NCBI RefSeq assembly: GCF_041053055.1
Contig: NZ_CP163443.1
Coordinates: 3,224,001-3,288,000 of the forward strand
Direction: 5' to 3'
Length of the DNA: 64,000 nt
Source of the DNA: Streptomyces sp. R41
GTDB taxonomy: Bacteria; Actinomycetota; Actinomycetes; Streptomycetales; Streptomycetaceae
Under the pieces are notes generated by a model. It made no database searches. It saw only the letters and a list, made by a program, of their open reading frames with translations, and was not told the DNA's origin. Position numbers and translations under genes: made by a program. This document shows, piece by piece, positions 1 through 8,219 of the stretch (positions are counted from its first letter, which is position 1; the number at the start of each line of letters is the position of its first letter).

Positions 1-176
1 CGCATCGGCCTGAACGGCCTCGTCCTCAAACGCCGGACGGGCTAAAAACTTGCCGGCCGGGGTGCAGGGGGCAGGCGGGGTGGGTGGGATATACCCGCAG
101 TCGCAGACGCGCGCCACCACGGAGCCAGAGTCGCGGACACACGCCCCCACTCACCCGCACCCGCCGACGCACGGAA
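1..176. other. Intergenic region, no gene seen
   Basis: No convincing reading frame was found here. The first 45 bases contain a short motif (CGTCCTCAAACGCCGGACG at about 20-38) followed by a run of A. I recognise it as a sequence commonly scattered between Streptomyces genes, probably the end of a terminator of a gene lying to the left. The remainder is C-rich sequence with no clear promoter. Confidence 0.4.
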
Positions 177-290
177 GGGGCCGTGCCGGTACATCACATG
201 CCCCGTCGCTTACGTGGTTGCCAACAGGCAGAGCCACGTAAGCCAAGCGATCTGCCACCGGCGACGGGGCGGATGTACCGGCACGGCCCC
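177..290. repeat. Composite 114-bp inverted repeat upstream of the ABC exporter
   Basis: Three nested inverted repeats are visible. The outer arms are 177-195 and 272-290, 19 bp and perfectly complementary. The middle arms are 200-209 and 261-270, 10 bp and perfect. The inner arms are 208-217 and 234-243 (GCTTACGTGG / CCACGTAAGC), perfect. As RNA this would fold into one long stem with a bulge of about 17 nt on the 3' side. It lies 166 bp before the exporter start codon and does not look coding. A leader RNA, a terminator of upstream transcription or a mobile-repeat remnant are all possible. Confidence 0.8.
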
Positions 291-455
291 GACCCACCCA
301 CCGACGGAACGCGATACGCCCACCGGCGGAAAGGCGGACCCACCCACCGACGGAAAGGCGAAAAGGCGCACCCCGCCACCACCTGTCGGCGATATATCGG
401 CGGCTGTCGGTCGGCTGTAGGCGGTTTGTCGGTGGCACCTGGCACCTTGTTGCCC
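291..455. repeat. Short direct repeats in the leader of the ABC exporter
   Basis: The motif CCCACCCACCGACGGAA occurs twice (about 292-308 and 341-357). It is followed by degenerate TCGGCGG / TGTCGGT repeats up to about 440. No conserved reading frame was recognised. The exporter start codon follows at 456. Confidence 0.5.
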
Positions 456-1484
456 ATGACGCGAATCGACAAGAACCCCAGCGGCGGTGCCAAGAGCGCC
501 GTCACCGTACGGGGGCTGGTCAAGCACTACGGCGAGACCAAGGCGCTGGACGGCGTCGACCTGGACGTGCACGAGGGCACCGTCCTCGGAGTGCTGGGTC
601 CCAACGGCGCCGGCAAGACCACCCTCGTCCGCTGCCTGTCCACCCTCATCACCCCCGACGCCGGTCACGCCACGGTCGCCGGCTACGACGTACTGAAGCA
701 GCCCCGCCAGCTGCGCCGGGTCATAGGCCTCACCGGCCAGTACGCCTCGGTCGACGAGAAGCTCCCGGGCTGGGAGAACCTGTACATGATCGGGCGGCTG
801 CTCGACCTGCCCCGCAAGGACGCCCGCCGCCGCGCCGACGAACTCCTGGAGCGCTTCTCGCTCACCGACGCGGCCAAGCGCCCGGCGTCCACGTACTCAG
901 GCGGTATGCGCCGCCGCCTCGACCTCGCCGCCTCCATGATCGGCCAGCCGGCCGTCCTGTATCTGGACGAGCCGACGACCGGCCTCGACCCGCGCACCCG
1001 CAACGAGGTGTGGCTCGAGGTCAAGCGCATGGTCGCCGACGGCGCCACCGTGCTGCTCACCACCCAGTACATGGAGGAGGCCGAGCAACTGGCCTCCGAG
1101 CTGACGGTCATCGACCGGGGCAAGGTCATCGCGAGCGGCCGGATCGACGAGCTGAAGGCGCGGGTCGGCGGCCGTACGCTGCGGATCCGCCCGGTGGACC
1201 CGCTGGAGCTGCGCCCGCTCGCGGGCATGCTCGACGAGCTGGGCCTCACAGGTCTCGCCACCTCGACCGTGGACACCGAGTCCGGCACCGTCCTGGTCCC
1301 GATCCTCAGCGACGAACAGCTCACCGCAGTGGTCGGCGCGGTCACCGCGCGCGGCATCACGATCAACTCCATCAGCACCGAACTGCCCAGCCTCGACGAG
1401 GTGTTCCTGTCCCTCACCGGCCACAAGGCCAGTGCCCCGCAGGACGCCGCCCCCGCCCGCGCCTACGAGGAGGTCTCCGCATGA
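456..1484 (+). CDS. DrrA-like ABC exporter ATP-binding protein
   Basis: This is the nucleotide-binding subunit of an ABC-2 type exporter of the daunorubicin-resistance (DrrA) group, a cytoplasmic ATPase expected to pair with the next gene. The 342-aa product has a Walker A motif GPNGAGKTT at residues 48-56, signature SGGMRRRL near 150, Walker B and D-loop YLDEPTTGLD near 168-177, an H-loop-region TTQYMEEAEQL, and a C-terminal extension typical of this family. The frame is open much further upstream (to 84), but the upstream part lies in palindromic and repeat DNA, so ATG 456 is chosen. Its stop overlaps the next start (ATGA). The substrate cannot be read from sequence; drugs or natural products are usual for the family. 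Confidence 0.93.
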   Translation: MTRIDKNPSGGAKSAVTVRGLVKHYGETKALDGVDLDVHEGTVLGVLGPNGAGKTTLVRCLSTLITPDAGHATVAGYDVLKQPRQLRRVIGLTGQYASVDEKLPGWENLYMIGRLLDLPRKDARRRADELLERFSLTDAAKRPASTYSGGMRRRLDLAASMIGQPAVLYLDEPTTGLDPRTRNEVWLEVKRMVADGATVLLTTQYMEEAEQLASELTVIDRGKVIASGRIDELKARVGGRTLRIRPVDPLELRPLAGMLDELGLTGLATSTVDTESGTVLVPILSDEQLTAVVGAVTARGITINSISTELPSLDEVFLSLTGHKASAPQDAAPARAYEEVSA

Positions 1485-2305
1485 GTACCGCCGTTGTCGA
1501 AGCCCCCCTCGCCGCCCAGGGCGACTCCCACATCTCGCCCCGCGCGCACGCGCGCCACATCGGCGCCCTCGTCCGCCGCAATCTGCTGTGGATCCGCCAG
1601 GACCCGGAGTCGATGTTCGACGCCGTCCTGATGCCGGTCGTCTTCACCCTGCTGTTCGTGTACGTCTTCGGCGGCTCGATCGGGCAGTCACTGGGTGGCG
1701 GTCAGCACGAGTACGTGCAGTACGTGGTGCCGGGTCTGATGGCGATGATGGGCATGAACATCGCCACGGCGGTCGGCACCGGCTTCAACCAGGACTTCCA
1801 GACCGGCGTGATGGACCGCTTCCGCACCCTCCCGATCGGCCAGGGCTCCGTGCTCTTCGCCAAGATCGTGGTGGAGCTGATGCGGATGCTCGTCGCGACG
1901 ACGATCCTCATGATCGTCGGCGTGCTGGTCGGCTTCGACATCACGAACTGGCCGGGCCTGTTCGCCGCCGTGGGACTCGCCACCCTTTTCGGCTCGGCCC
2001 TGATGTGGATCTTCCTGGTCCTCGGTGTGACGATGAAGAACGCCCAGTCCGTGCAGGCGATGGGCTTCCTGGTCCTGATGCCCCTGCAGTTCGGTTCGTC
2101 GATCTTCTCGCCGCCCCGGACCATGCCCGGCTGGCTGCAGAACTTCACCGACTACAACCCGCTGTCCTCGCTCGCGGACACCGCGCGCGGCCTGATGGTG
2201 GGCGGCCCGGTCGCGCACGACCTGTGGGTGACCCTCGGGTGGACGGCACTGCTCACGGTGGTGATGGCGCCGATCGCGATCCACAAGTTCCGTACCAAGA
2301 ACTGA
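1481..2305 (+). CDS. DrrB-like ABC-2 exporter membrane subunit
   Basis: A 274-aa integral membrane subunit of the ABC-2 family, translationally coupled to the ATPase by a 4-nt overlap and preceded by AGGAGG inside the end of that gene. After a soluble N-terminus of about 45 residues it carries about six hydrophobic segments. The first is FDAVLMPVVFTLLFVYVFGG, followed by the conserved MMGMNIATAVGTGFNQD and DRFRTLPI loops typical of the DrrB/ABC2 permease group. A second copy of the subunit would be needed to form the pore. It ends 46 bp from the convergent regulatory gene. Confidence 0.93.
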   Translation: MSTAVVEAPLAAQGDSHISPRAHARHIGALVRRNLLWIRQDPESMFDAVLMPVVFTLLFVYVFGGSIGQSLGGGQHEYVQYVVPGLMAMMGMNIATAVGTGFNQDFQTGVMDRFRTLPIGQGSVLFAKIVVELMRMLVATTILMIVGVLVGFDITNWPGLFAAVGLATLFGSALMWIFLVLGVTMKNAQSVQAMGFLVLMPLQFGSSIFSPPRTMPGWLQNFTDYNPLSSLADTARGLMVGGPVAHDLWVTLGWTALLTVVMAPIAIHKFRTKN

Positions 2306-2350
2306 CGTTCGCCCACCTGCGACGGCCATGACCATGGCCCCCGGTCCGCG

Positions 2351-5300
2351 TCAGATGAGGGCGGCGGCCTCCTCCGCGGAGAGCCCGCCGCCCTCGGCGT
2401 ACGCGGCCTCGTAGGCCGCGTCGTCGAGTACGGCCCGCACGCCCGTCTCGGCCCGAGTGCGCACCTCGTCCTCCATCGGGCCCGCGAAGTGGCCCGGCGG
2501 CAGCAAGTGGTCGGCGGCGCCGAGGAGCCGGGCCGCCTCTCGGGCGCGGCTGCCGCCGTCCAGGCCGGTGAGGGCGATGGCGGCGGTGGTCAGATGCGCG
2601 GAGGTCATGTGCGGCGCGATCATCTGCGCCAGCGGATCCATGGAGCGCGCCATGGCCTTGCGGGCCTTGTCCAGGGCGCTCGCGTGCTGCCCCTCCACCG
2701 CGTCCAGCCAGGCTTCCACGCCGAGCACGAACCCGTCGAAGACGACGAAGGTGCTGGCCGCGAAGTCCTCGCGCAGCAACCGCATCTGCTCGCGCGCCTC
2801 GGGGACCCGATCGGTGCGGCCGAGCCACATCGCGAGGAAGAGCCGGGCCGCGGGCATGGCCTCGTTGTGGGCGCCATGGCCCTCCGCCAGCACATCCCGC
2901 AACATCCGCTCGCCCCGCTCGGGCTCCCCCAACTCGATGTACATGCTGCCGAGCCGGACGCTGAGTACGGCGGTCTGGGCGCGGGCACCCAGCCGCTCGG
3001 CGTACGTGCTCGCCTCCGCGTAGTCCGCGGCGGCGGCCCGGTACTCGCCCTTGCGCTCATGGGCCTCGCCGCGCGCGGAGAGCGCCTCGGCGGCACCCCA
3101 GGCGTCGCCGATCCGGGAGAACATCTCCAGCGCCTCGTCGGCGTCACGGGTCGCGTCGCCGACCATGTCGGCGCGGTTGGCGAGGATGTTGGCGCGCATC
3201 TGGAGGGCGACGGCCAGTTCCCACTCGAGGCCGAGGTCGCGGCAGGCGTCGACCGATACGTCGATGACGTCGCGCACCCGCTCCATGTCGCCGGTGAGCA
3301 GGACGGCGTAGAACCAGAGGTTGCCGGGGCTGCGACAGGTCTGCGGGAGGCCCGGCCGGTAGGTCTCGCTGATGACGCGCAGCTTCTCCTTGGCCTCCGG
3401 CGTCTGCCAGGCGTCCAAGTCCATGTCCATGCAGGCGAGATGGACGAGGTGCACACCGCGCCGGCCCTCTTCGAGGACGTCCGGGCGCATCGGCGGCGGG
3501 GCGGCCGTGCAGCTCTCGTGCAGCGGGACGGCCGGGCGCAGGGGCGGTGCGAAGGGGTCGGGGCCGAGGGCCATGACCTCGCGGGACCAGGTGCGGGCGT
3601 CGATGCGCTGGTCGCGTATCTGCCAGTACCAGGACAGCGAGAGGACGAGGCAGATCGCCTCCTGCTCGTCGCGCTCGGCGACGGCGTGCCGCAGGGCGGT
3701 GCGCAGATTCTCGTACTCGCGTTCGAGGAGCGCGATCGCGGCGCCCTGCCCGGGGCCGCGCAGGGCGGGGTCGGTGGTGCGGGCGAGTTCCCGGTAGTAC
3801 GTGAGGTGGGCGCGCTCGGCGGCGGGGCGGTCGCCGGACTCGTCGAGGCGTTCACCGGCGTACTCGGCGACGGTCTCCAGGAGCCGGTAGCGCATCCCTC
3901 CTTCTCCCGAAGGGGCCGCGACGACCAGGGACTTGTCGACCAGCGAGCCGAGCGCTTCCAGCGCGGCGGGCCCGCAGACCGCTTCGGCGGCGGCGAGGTC
4001 GCAGCCGCCCGCGAAGACGGACAGCCGCCGCAGCACGTCCCGTTCGCCTTCATCGAGCAGGTCCCAGGACCAGTCGACGACGGCGCGCAGGGTCTGCTGC
4101 CGCGGCAGGACGGTGCGGCTGCCGGAGGTCAGCAGGCGGAACCGGTCGTCGAGCCGGTCGGCGATCTGGCGCGGGGTGAGCATCCGCAGCCGGGCGGCCG
4201 CGAGTTCGATGGCGAGCGGCAGTCCGTCGAGGCGCCGGCAGATCTCGGCCGCCGCCGCGGCAGTCTCGCCGTCGGCGTCGATCCGGAAGCCGGCCCGGGC
4301 CGCGGCCCCGCGGTCGGCGAGCAGCCGCAGCGCCACAGGCTCCGGCAACGGCTCCACGGGACGCAGCAACTCTCCCGGTACGCCGAGGGGTTCACGGCTG
4401 GTGGCGAGTACGGTCAGCTCCGGGCACCGCTCCAGCAACTCCTCGACGAGATGGGCTGCGGCGTCCACGACATGCTCGCAGTTGTCGAGAATGATCAGCA
4501 TGCGCCGCTTGGCGCAGTGCTCGGCGAGCCGGGTGAGGGGATCGTCGTGCCGGTCGGCCACGGCCCGCATCTCCTCGGCGCCGGCGCCGCGCAGCACGGT
4601 CTCCCGCGCGCCGACCGCCGTGAGCACGGCCTCGGGCACCGCCTTCGGATCGTCCACCGGCGCGAGCTCGGCCAGCCACACCCCGTCCCGCGCCGCATCC
4701 GCCACGGTCTCCGCCGCCTCCTGCGACAACCGCGTCTTCCCGGCCCCACCGGGCCCGAGCAGCGTCACGAGCCGGGCCGCCGCGAGATCACCCCGAATGG
4801 CATCGATGTCGGCCTCCCGGCCGACGAAGGAGGTGAGGCGGGCGCGGAGGTTGCCGGGGGGCGCAGGCGTGGGGCGCCTACGGGAAAGGGCGGCGGAGCC
4901 GAGGGCCGAGGCAGGGGCGCCTACGGCCGGGGCGGGGGCGCCGTGCTGTGCGGCGACCTGCTCATCGGCTGCGTCCCGGCCGACGGCTCGGGCCACGTCT
5001 CCTCCGCCGGGGGCCGGGTCGCCGGGTCCGCCGATGCGGGGGCCTGACCCGTCCAGGCCTCGGCCATGCCCCGCGTACCCCACGGCGCGGGCCGCGTCGC
5101 CGGACTCTGCGGTCCCGGCGCCGGAAGCGTCCGTACCGGCGCGACGCACGGCCGTGTTCCCCGCGCCCGCACCGTACGACCCACGGCCGAAGCCACGACC
5201 ACGGCCCGCAGCGGCGGGACCATCGGCCGGTGTCAGCAACTCCTTGTGCAGGGCGCGGAGTTCGGGCCCGGGGTCCGAGCCCAGTCGGTCGGACAGGAGT

Positions 5301-5953
5301 GCGCGTACGGACTCGTAGGCGGCGAGGGCCTCGGCGGGGCGGCCCGCGTCGCGCAGGGCTCGCAGACGCAGGACGTGAAGGGGCTCGTCCAAGGGGTGGA
5401 GATCGCACAGGGCGGTGAGCTCGGGCAAGGACTCTTCGGCGTGCCCCAGGGCGAGCGCCGCGGCGAGGCGGGTGCGGCGGACGTCGAGGCGGCGGGTCTC
5501 CCAGCGGGCCGTCTCGGCGGTGCGGTCCGGGAGATCGGCGAGGGCCGGGCCGTGCCACAGGGCGAGGGCGTCGTCGAGGACCGCGGCCGCCTTCGCCGGG
5601 TCGCCGTCCGCGAGGGCACGCGTGCCCTCGCCCGCAAGCCGCTCGAAACGGTGCAGGTCGACGTCGTCGGCCACCGCGGCGAGCCGGTAGCCGCCGTCCA
5701 CCGAGTGCACCGCGTCCGGCCCGAGCGCCCTGCGCAGCCGCCCGACCAGCGCCTGCAGCGCGCCGGGCGCGTCCGCGGGCGGGTCGCCGTCCCACACCTC
5801 GTCGACCAGGACGGCCGCGGGCACGGTCCGTCCGGGCCGCAGCGCGAGCACGGTCAGCAGGGCACGCAGCCGCGCCCCGCCGACCGGGACGGGCGTGCCG
5901 TCGGGACGAAGTGCCTGGGTGGTGCCGAGGATGCGATAGCGCACGGGGTCCAT
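2351..5953 (-). CDS. AfsR/SARP-family transcriptional activator with NB-ARC and TPR domains
   Basis: A 1200-aa regulator built like AfsR. Residues about 10-85 form an OmpR-type winged helix (RLRALLTVLALRPGRTV, VLVDEVWDG) that binds promoter repeats. Residues 90-237 form the bacterial transcriptional activation domain. Residues 238-345 form an Ala/Gly-rich linker. An NB-ARC/STAND ATPase follows with Walker A GPGGAGKTR near 397, then a winged region, and TPR-like helices occupy about 760-1130. Such proteins activate secondary-metabolism or stress genes and integrate ATP and partner-protein signals. It faces the ABC exporter convergently, so a functional link is possible but unproven. The linker is longer and more repetitive than usual. 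Confidence 0.92.
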   Translation of the reverse strand: MDPVRYRILGTTQALRPDGTPVPVGGARLRALLTVLALRPGRTVPAAVLVDEVWDGDPPADAPGALQALVGRLRRALGPDAVHSVDGGYRLAAVADDVDLHRFERLAGEGTRALADGDPAKAAAVLDDALALWHGPALADLPDRTAETARWETRRLDVRRTRLAAALALGHAEESLPELTALCDLHPLDEPLHVLRLRALRDAGRPAEALAAYESVRALLSDRLGSDPGPELRALHKELLTPADGPAAAGRGRGFGRGSYGAGAGNTAVRRAGTDASGAGTAESGDAARAVGYAGHGRGLDGSGPRIGGPGDPAPGGGDVARAVGRDAADEQVAAQHGAPAPAVGAPASALGSAALSRRRPTPAPPGNLRARLTSFVGREADIDAIRGDLAAARLVTLLGPGGAGKTRLSQEAAETVADAARDGVWLAELAPVDDPKAVPEAVLTAVGARETVLRGAGAEEMRAVADRHDDPLTRLAEHCAKRRMLIILDNCEHVVDAAAHLVEELLERCPELTVLATSREPLGVPGELLRPVEPLPEPVALRLLADRGAAARAGFRIDADGETAAAAAEICRRLDGLPLAIELAAARLRMLTPRQIADRLDDRFRLLTSGSRTVLPRQQTLRAVVDWSWDLLDEGERDVLRRLSVFAGGCDLAAAEAVCGPAALEALGSLVDKSLVVAAPSGEGGMRYRLLETVAEYAGERLDESGDRPAAERAHLTYYRELARTTDPALRGPGQGAAIALLEREYENLRTALRHAVAERDEQEAICLVLSLSWYWQIRDQRIDARTWSREVMALGPDPFAPPLRPAVPLHESCTAAPPPMRPDVLEEGRRGVHLVHLACMDMDLDAWQTPEAKEKLRVISETYRPGLPQTCRSPGNLWFYAVLLTGDMERVRDVIDVSVDACRDLGLEWELAVALQMRANILANRADMVGDATRDADEALEMFSRIGDAWGAAEALSARGEAHERKGEYRAAAADYAEASTYAERLGARAQTAVLSVRLGSMYIELGEPERGERMLRDVLAEGHGAHNEAMPAARLFLAMWLGRTDRVPEAREQMRLLREDFAASTFVVFDGFVLGVEAWLDAVEGQHASALDKARKAMARSMDPLAQMIAPHMTSAHLTTAAIALTGLDGGSRAREAARLLGAADHLLPPGHFAGPMEDEVRTRAETGVRAVLDDAAYEAAYAEGGGLSAEEAAALI

Positions 5954-5988
5954 TGTCTCTGGTGTCGGCCCGGCCCCGCCCCCGGGTT

Positions 5989-6396
5989 TCAGACCCGCAT
6001 GAATTGGGAGGAGTCCAGGACGAGAGCCTGGTCGGCGAGGGGGATCTCCATCCGGTCGCCGAACGTTCCGGACGCCGTTCGCCGGTTCTCGTCGCCGACA
6101 GGCTCCGACAGCGGCGTCCGGCGTGCCGCGAGGACGTCAAGAAATGAGGTGGACCGGGATGCCGCGCACCGCGTAGTGCCCCGGCTTCGTGCAGTGGTGC
6201 CACCGCTCGCTCTCCGGCGAGACGGCCTCCACGAAGGGCAGCAGCTTCTCGTCGATCTCGCCGACCGCGGGGTCCACCTGCTCCAAGGGGAGCGCTGCCG
6301 CATCCGGCTCCGGCTTGCAGACCTGACGACTACCCGGAACCTGCGGCCGCCCGCACGACGTTCTTCCCAGACCACCGGTACGGTCGACCCGCACAC
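5989..6396 (-). pseudogene. Decayed gene with compensating frameshifts, family not recognised
   Basis: Streptomyces-like third-position G/C bias jumps between two minus-strand frames. Frame A shows GGRRFRVVVR near 6340. Frame B then carries EIDEKLLPFVEAVSPESERW and HYAVRGIPVHLIS, ending in TGA at 6137-6139. Frame A resumes with DVLAARRTPLSEPVGDENRR and ends MEIPLADQALVLDSSQFMRV at 5989. The simplest reading is one protein-coding sequence interrupted by two small indels, or an artefact of the assembly. Alternatively frame B may be the tail of a separate fragment. I do not recognise the family. Confidence 0.5.
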
Positions 6397-6422
6397 CGCA
6401 GCCCACCCCAGGGAGCCCGCCC

Positions 6423-7223
6423 ATGACCACCGCCGCGTCGTCCCGCCGCAGTGACCGGAGGATCAGTCCCGTCTTCGTCGGGATCGTGGCCGTCATGGCG
6501 GTGACCGGCTGGGCGGCCTGGACCGGGTTCGCCGAGCAGCCCGGCGTGGCCGTGTTCCTCTTCGTGACGGCCGCGTGGATCGTCTCGCTCTGTCTGCACG
6601 AGTACGCGCACGCCCGCACCGCCCTGCACAGCGGCGACATCTCGATCGGCGCGAAGGGCTATCTGACGCTCAACCCGCTGAAGTACACGCACGCGCTGCT
6701 GAGCATCGTGCTGCCGGTGATCTTCGTGATCATGGGCGGGATCGGTCTGCCGGGCGGCGCGGTCTTCATCGAGCGGAACCGGATCCAGGGCCGGTGGAAG
6801 CACAGCCTGATCTCGGCGGCCGGCCCGCTGACCAACGTCCTCTTCGCCGTTGTCTGCACCGCCCCGTTCTGGCTGCACGCCCTGGAGGGCGTCCCGGACA
6901 CCTTCACCTACGCGCTGGCGTTCCTCGCGCTGCTCCAGGTCACGGCCGCGATCCTGAACTTCCTGCCGGTACCGGGCCTGGACGGCTACGGAGTGATCGA
7001 GCCCTGGCTGTCGTACAACATCCGCCGCCAGGTGGAGCCGTTCGCGCCGTTCGGGCTGCTGGCCGTGTTCGGGATCCTGTGGATTCCGTCGGTGAACATC
7101 GCGTTCTTCGACGCGATCGACACGATTCTGAGCGCCTTGGGCATCCGCCCGGAAGACACCAACTGCGGCCAGTGGCTGTACCGCTTCTGGCAGGAGAACA
7201 ACGACGTCTGCCTCAGGTCGTGA
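6423..7223 (+). CDS. Site-2 protease family (M50) membrane zinc metalloprotease
   Basis: A 266-aa polytopic membrane protein with the M50 zinc motif HEYAH within SLCLHEYAHARTALHSGD at about residues 59-63. The second metal-binding signature LPVPGLDGYG lies near 181-190. Family members cut transmembrane or membrane-proximal segments of substrates such as anti-sigma factors or signal peptides. Six or so hydrophobic stretches surround the motifs, and no PDZ or CBS domain is present, so this is a minimal-core version. ATG 6423 follows GGGAGCCCGCCC. It converges on, and overlaps by 11 nt, a small membrane-protein gene. The substrate is unknown. Confidence 0.9.
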   Translation: MTTAASSRRSDRRISPVFVGIVAVMAVTGWAAWTGFAEQPGVAVFLFVTAAWIVSLCLHEYAHARTALHSGDISIGAKGYLTLNPLKYTHALLSIVLPVIFVIMGGIGLPGGAVFIERNRIQGRWKHSLISAAGPLTNVLFAVVCTAPFWLHALEGVPDTFTYALAFLALLQVTAAILNFLPVPGLDGYGVIEPWLSYNIRRQVEPFAPFGLLAVFGILWIPSVNIAFFDAIDTILSALGIRPEDTNCGQWLYRFWQENNDVCLRS

Positions 7224-7401
7224 CGGACTTGCCCTTGTCCTGGACCCGGCCGCGGCGCACGTAGTACCACGTCATGTTGGACGACAGGCCCGCCAACAGC
7301 ACCCACACGATCCCCAGCCAGCTGCCCTGGACGAAGGAGACCACGGCCGCGGCGACGGAGAGAACACAGACGGCGAGGGCGTAGAGGGCGAGGCGGGGCA
7401 T
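7213..7401 (-). CDS. Small two-helix membrane protein
   Basis: A 62-aa protein with two hydrophobic stretches (LYALAVCVLSVAAAVVSFVQ, and then GIVWVLLAGLSSNMTWYYV) and a basic C-terminus RRGRVQDKGK. It is preceded by AGGAGCCAGCCCCC before ATG. The codon bias is typical of a real gene. Its 3' end overlaps the site-2 protease gene by 11 nt in convergent orientation. No family is recognised; small membrane proteins of this type are common in Streptomyces. Confidence 0.7.
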   Translation of the reverse strand: MPRLALYALAVCVLSVAAAVVSFVQGSWLGIVWVLLAGLSSNMTWYYVRRGRVQDKGKSVTT

Positions 7402-7477
7402 GGGGGCTGGCTCCTGACGGACAACGCGGACGAGTGACGAGTGCTGCGCGTCCAGTGTCCCCCATGCCCGTGCGCCG

Positions 7478-8182
7478 CTATACGTCCGTCACCCGCAGCC
7501 CCGCGTGGGCCTTGTAGCGCCGGTTCACCGAGATCAGGTTCGCGACCAGGGACTCGACCTGGTGGGCATTGCGCAGCCGTCCCGAGAAGACCCCGCGCAT
7601 GCCGGGGATGCGCCCGGCCAGCGCCTGCACGATCTCCACGTCGGCGCGCTCCTCACCGAGGACCATCACGTCGGTGTCGATCTCCTCGATCTCCGGGTCT
7701 TGAAGGAGGACCGCCGACAAATGATGAAACGCGGCGGTGACGCGCGAGTCGGGCAGCAGGGCGGCGGCCTGTTCGGCGGCGCTGCCCTCCTCCGGCTTCA
7801 GCGCGTACGCGCCCTTCTTGTCGAAGCCGAGCGGGTTGACGCAGTCGACGACGAGCTTGCCCGCCAGCTCCTCGCGCAGGGATTCGAGGGTCTTGCCGTG
7901 GCCCTCCCACGGCACGGCGACGATCACGATGTCGCTGCGCCGCGCGCACTCGGCGTTGTCGGCGCCCTCGACGCCGTGCCCGAGCTCCTCGGCCGCGCCC
8001 TGCGCGCGCTCCGCGACACGCGAACCGATGATCACCTTCTGGCCGGCCCTGGCGAGCCGGTAGGCGAGTCCCTTGCCCTGGGGCCCGGTGCCGCCGAGCA
8101 CGCCGACGACGAGCCCGGACACGTCGGGAAGGTCCCAGGGGTCCTTGGCGGGGGCCTTCTGTGCACTGTCAGTAGAGGTCAT
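7478..8182 (-). CDS. npdG: F420-dependent NADP reductase (NPDG)
   Basis: A 234-aa Rossmann-fold oxidoreductase of the NPDG/Fno family. It moves hydride between reduced coenzyme F420 and NADP+, supplying F420H2 to the many F420-dependent enzymes of actinomycetes. The dinucleotide-binding loop is GVLGGTGPQGKGLAYRLARA with IIGSR after it (residues about 28-53). VAVPWEGH near 94 and VDCVNPLG near 115 are characteristic family blocks. Length matches the family. It is monocistronic, between convergent and divergent neighbours. The N-terminal 25 residues are a charged extension rich in K/D. Confidence 0.9.
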   Translation of the reverse strand: MTSTDSAQKAPAKDPWDLPDVSGLVVGVLGGTGPQGKGLAYRLARAGQKVIIGSRVAERAQGAAEELGHGVEGADNAECARRSDIVIVAVPWEGHGKTLESLREELAGKLVVDCVNPLGFDKKGAYALKPEEGSAAEQAAALLPDSRVTAAFHHLSAVLLQDPEIEEIDTDVMVLGEERADVEIVQALAGRIPGMRGVFSGRLRNAHQVESLVANLISVNRRYKAHAGLRVTDV

Positions 8183-8219
8183 GGGCCGACTTTACGTGCG
8201 CGGATCGCGGCCGTGGGCG

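Noticed and set aside
2489..5047. 852-codon open frame on the plus strand opposite the AfsR-like gene
   Set aside because: Shadow of the regulator; no family motif and a repetitive Gly/Ala/Val composition.
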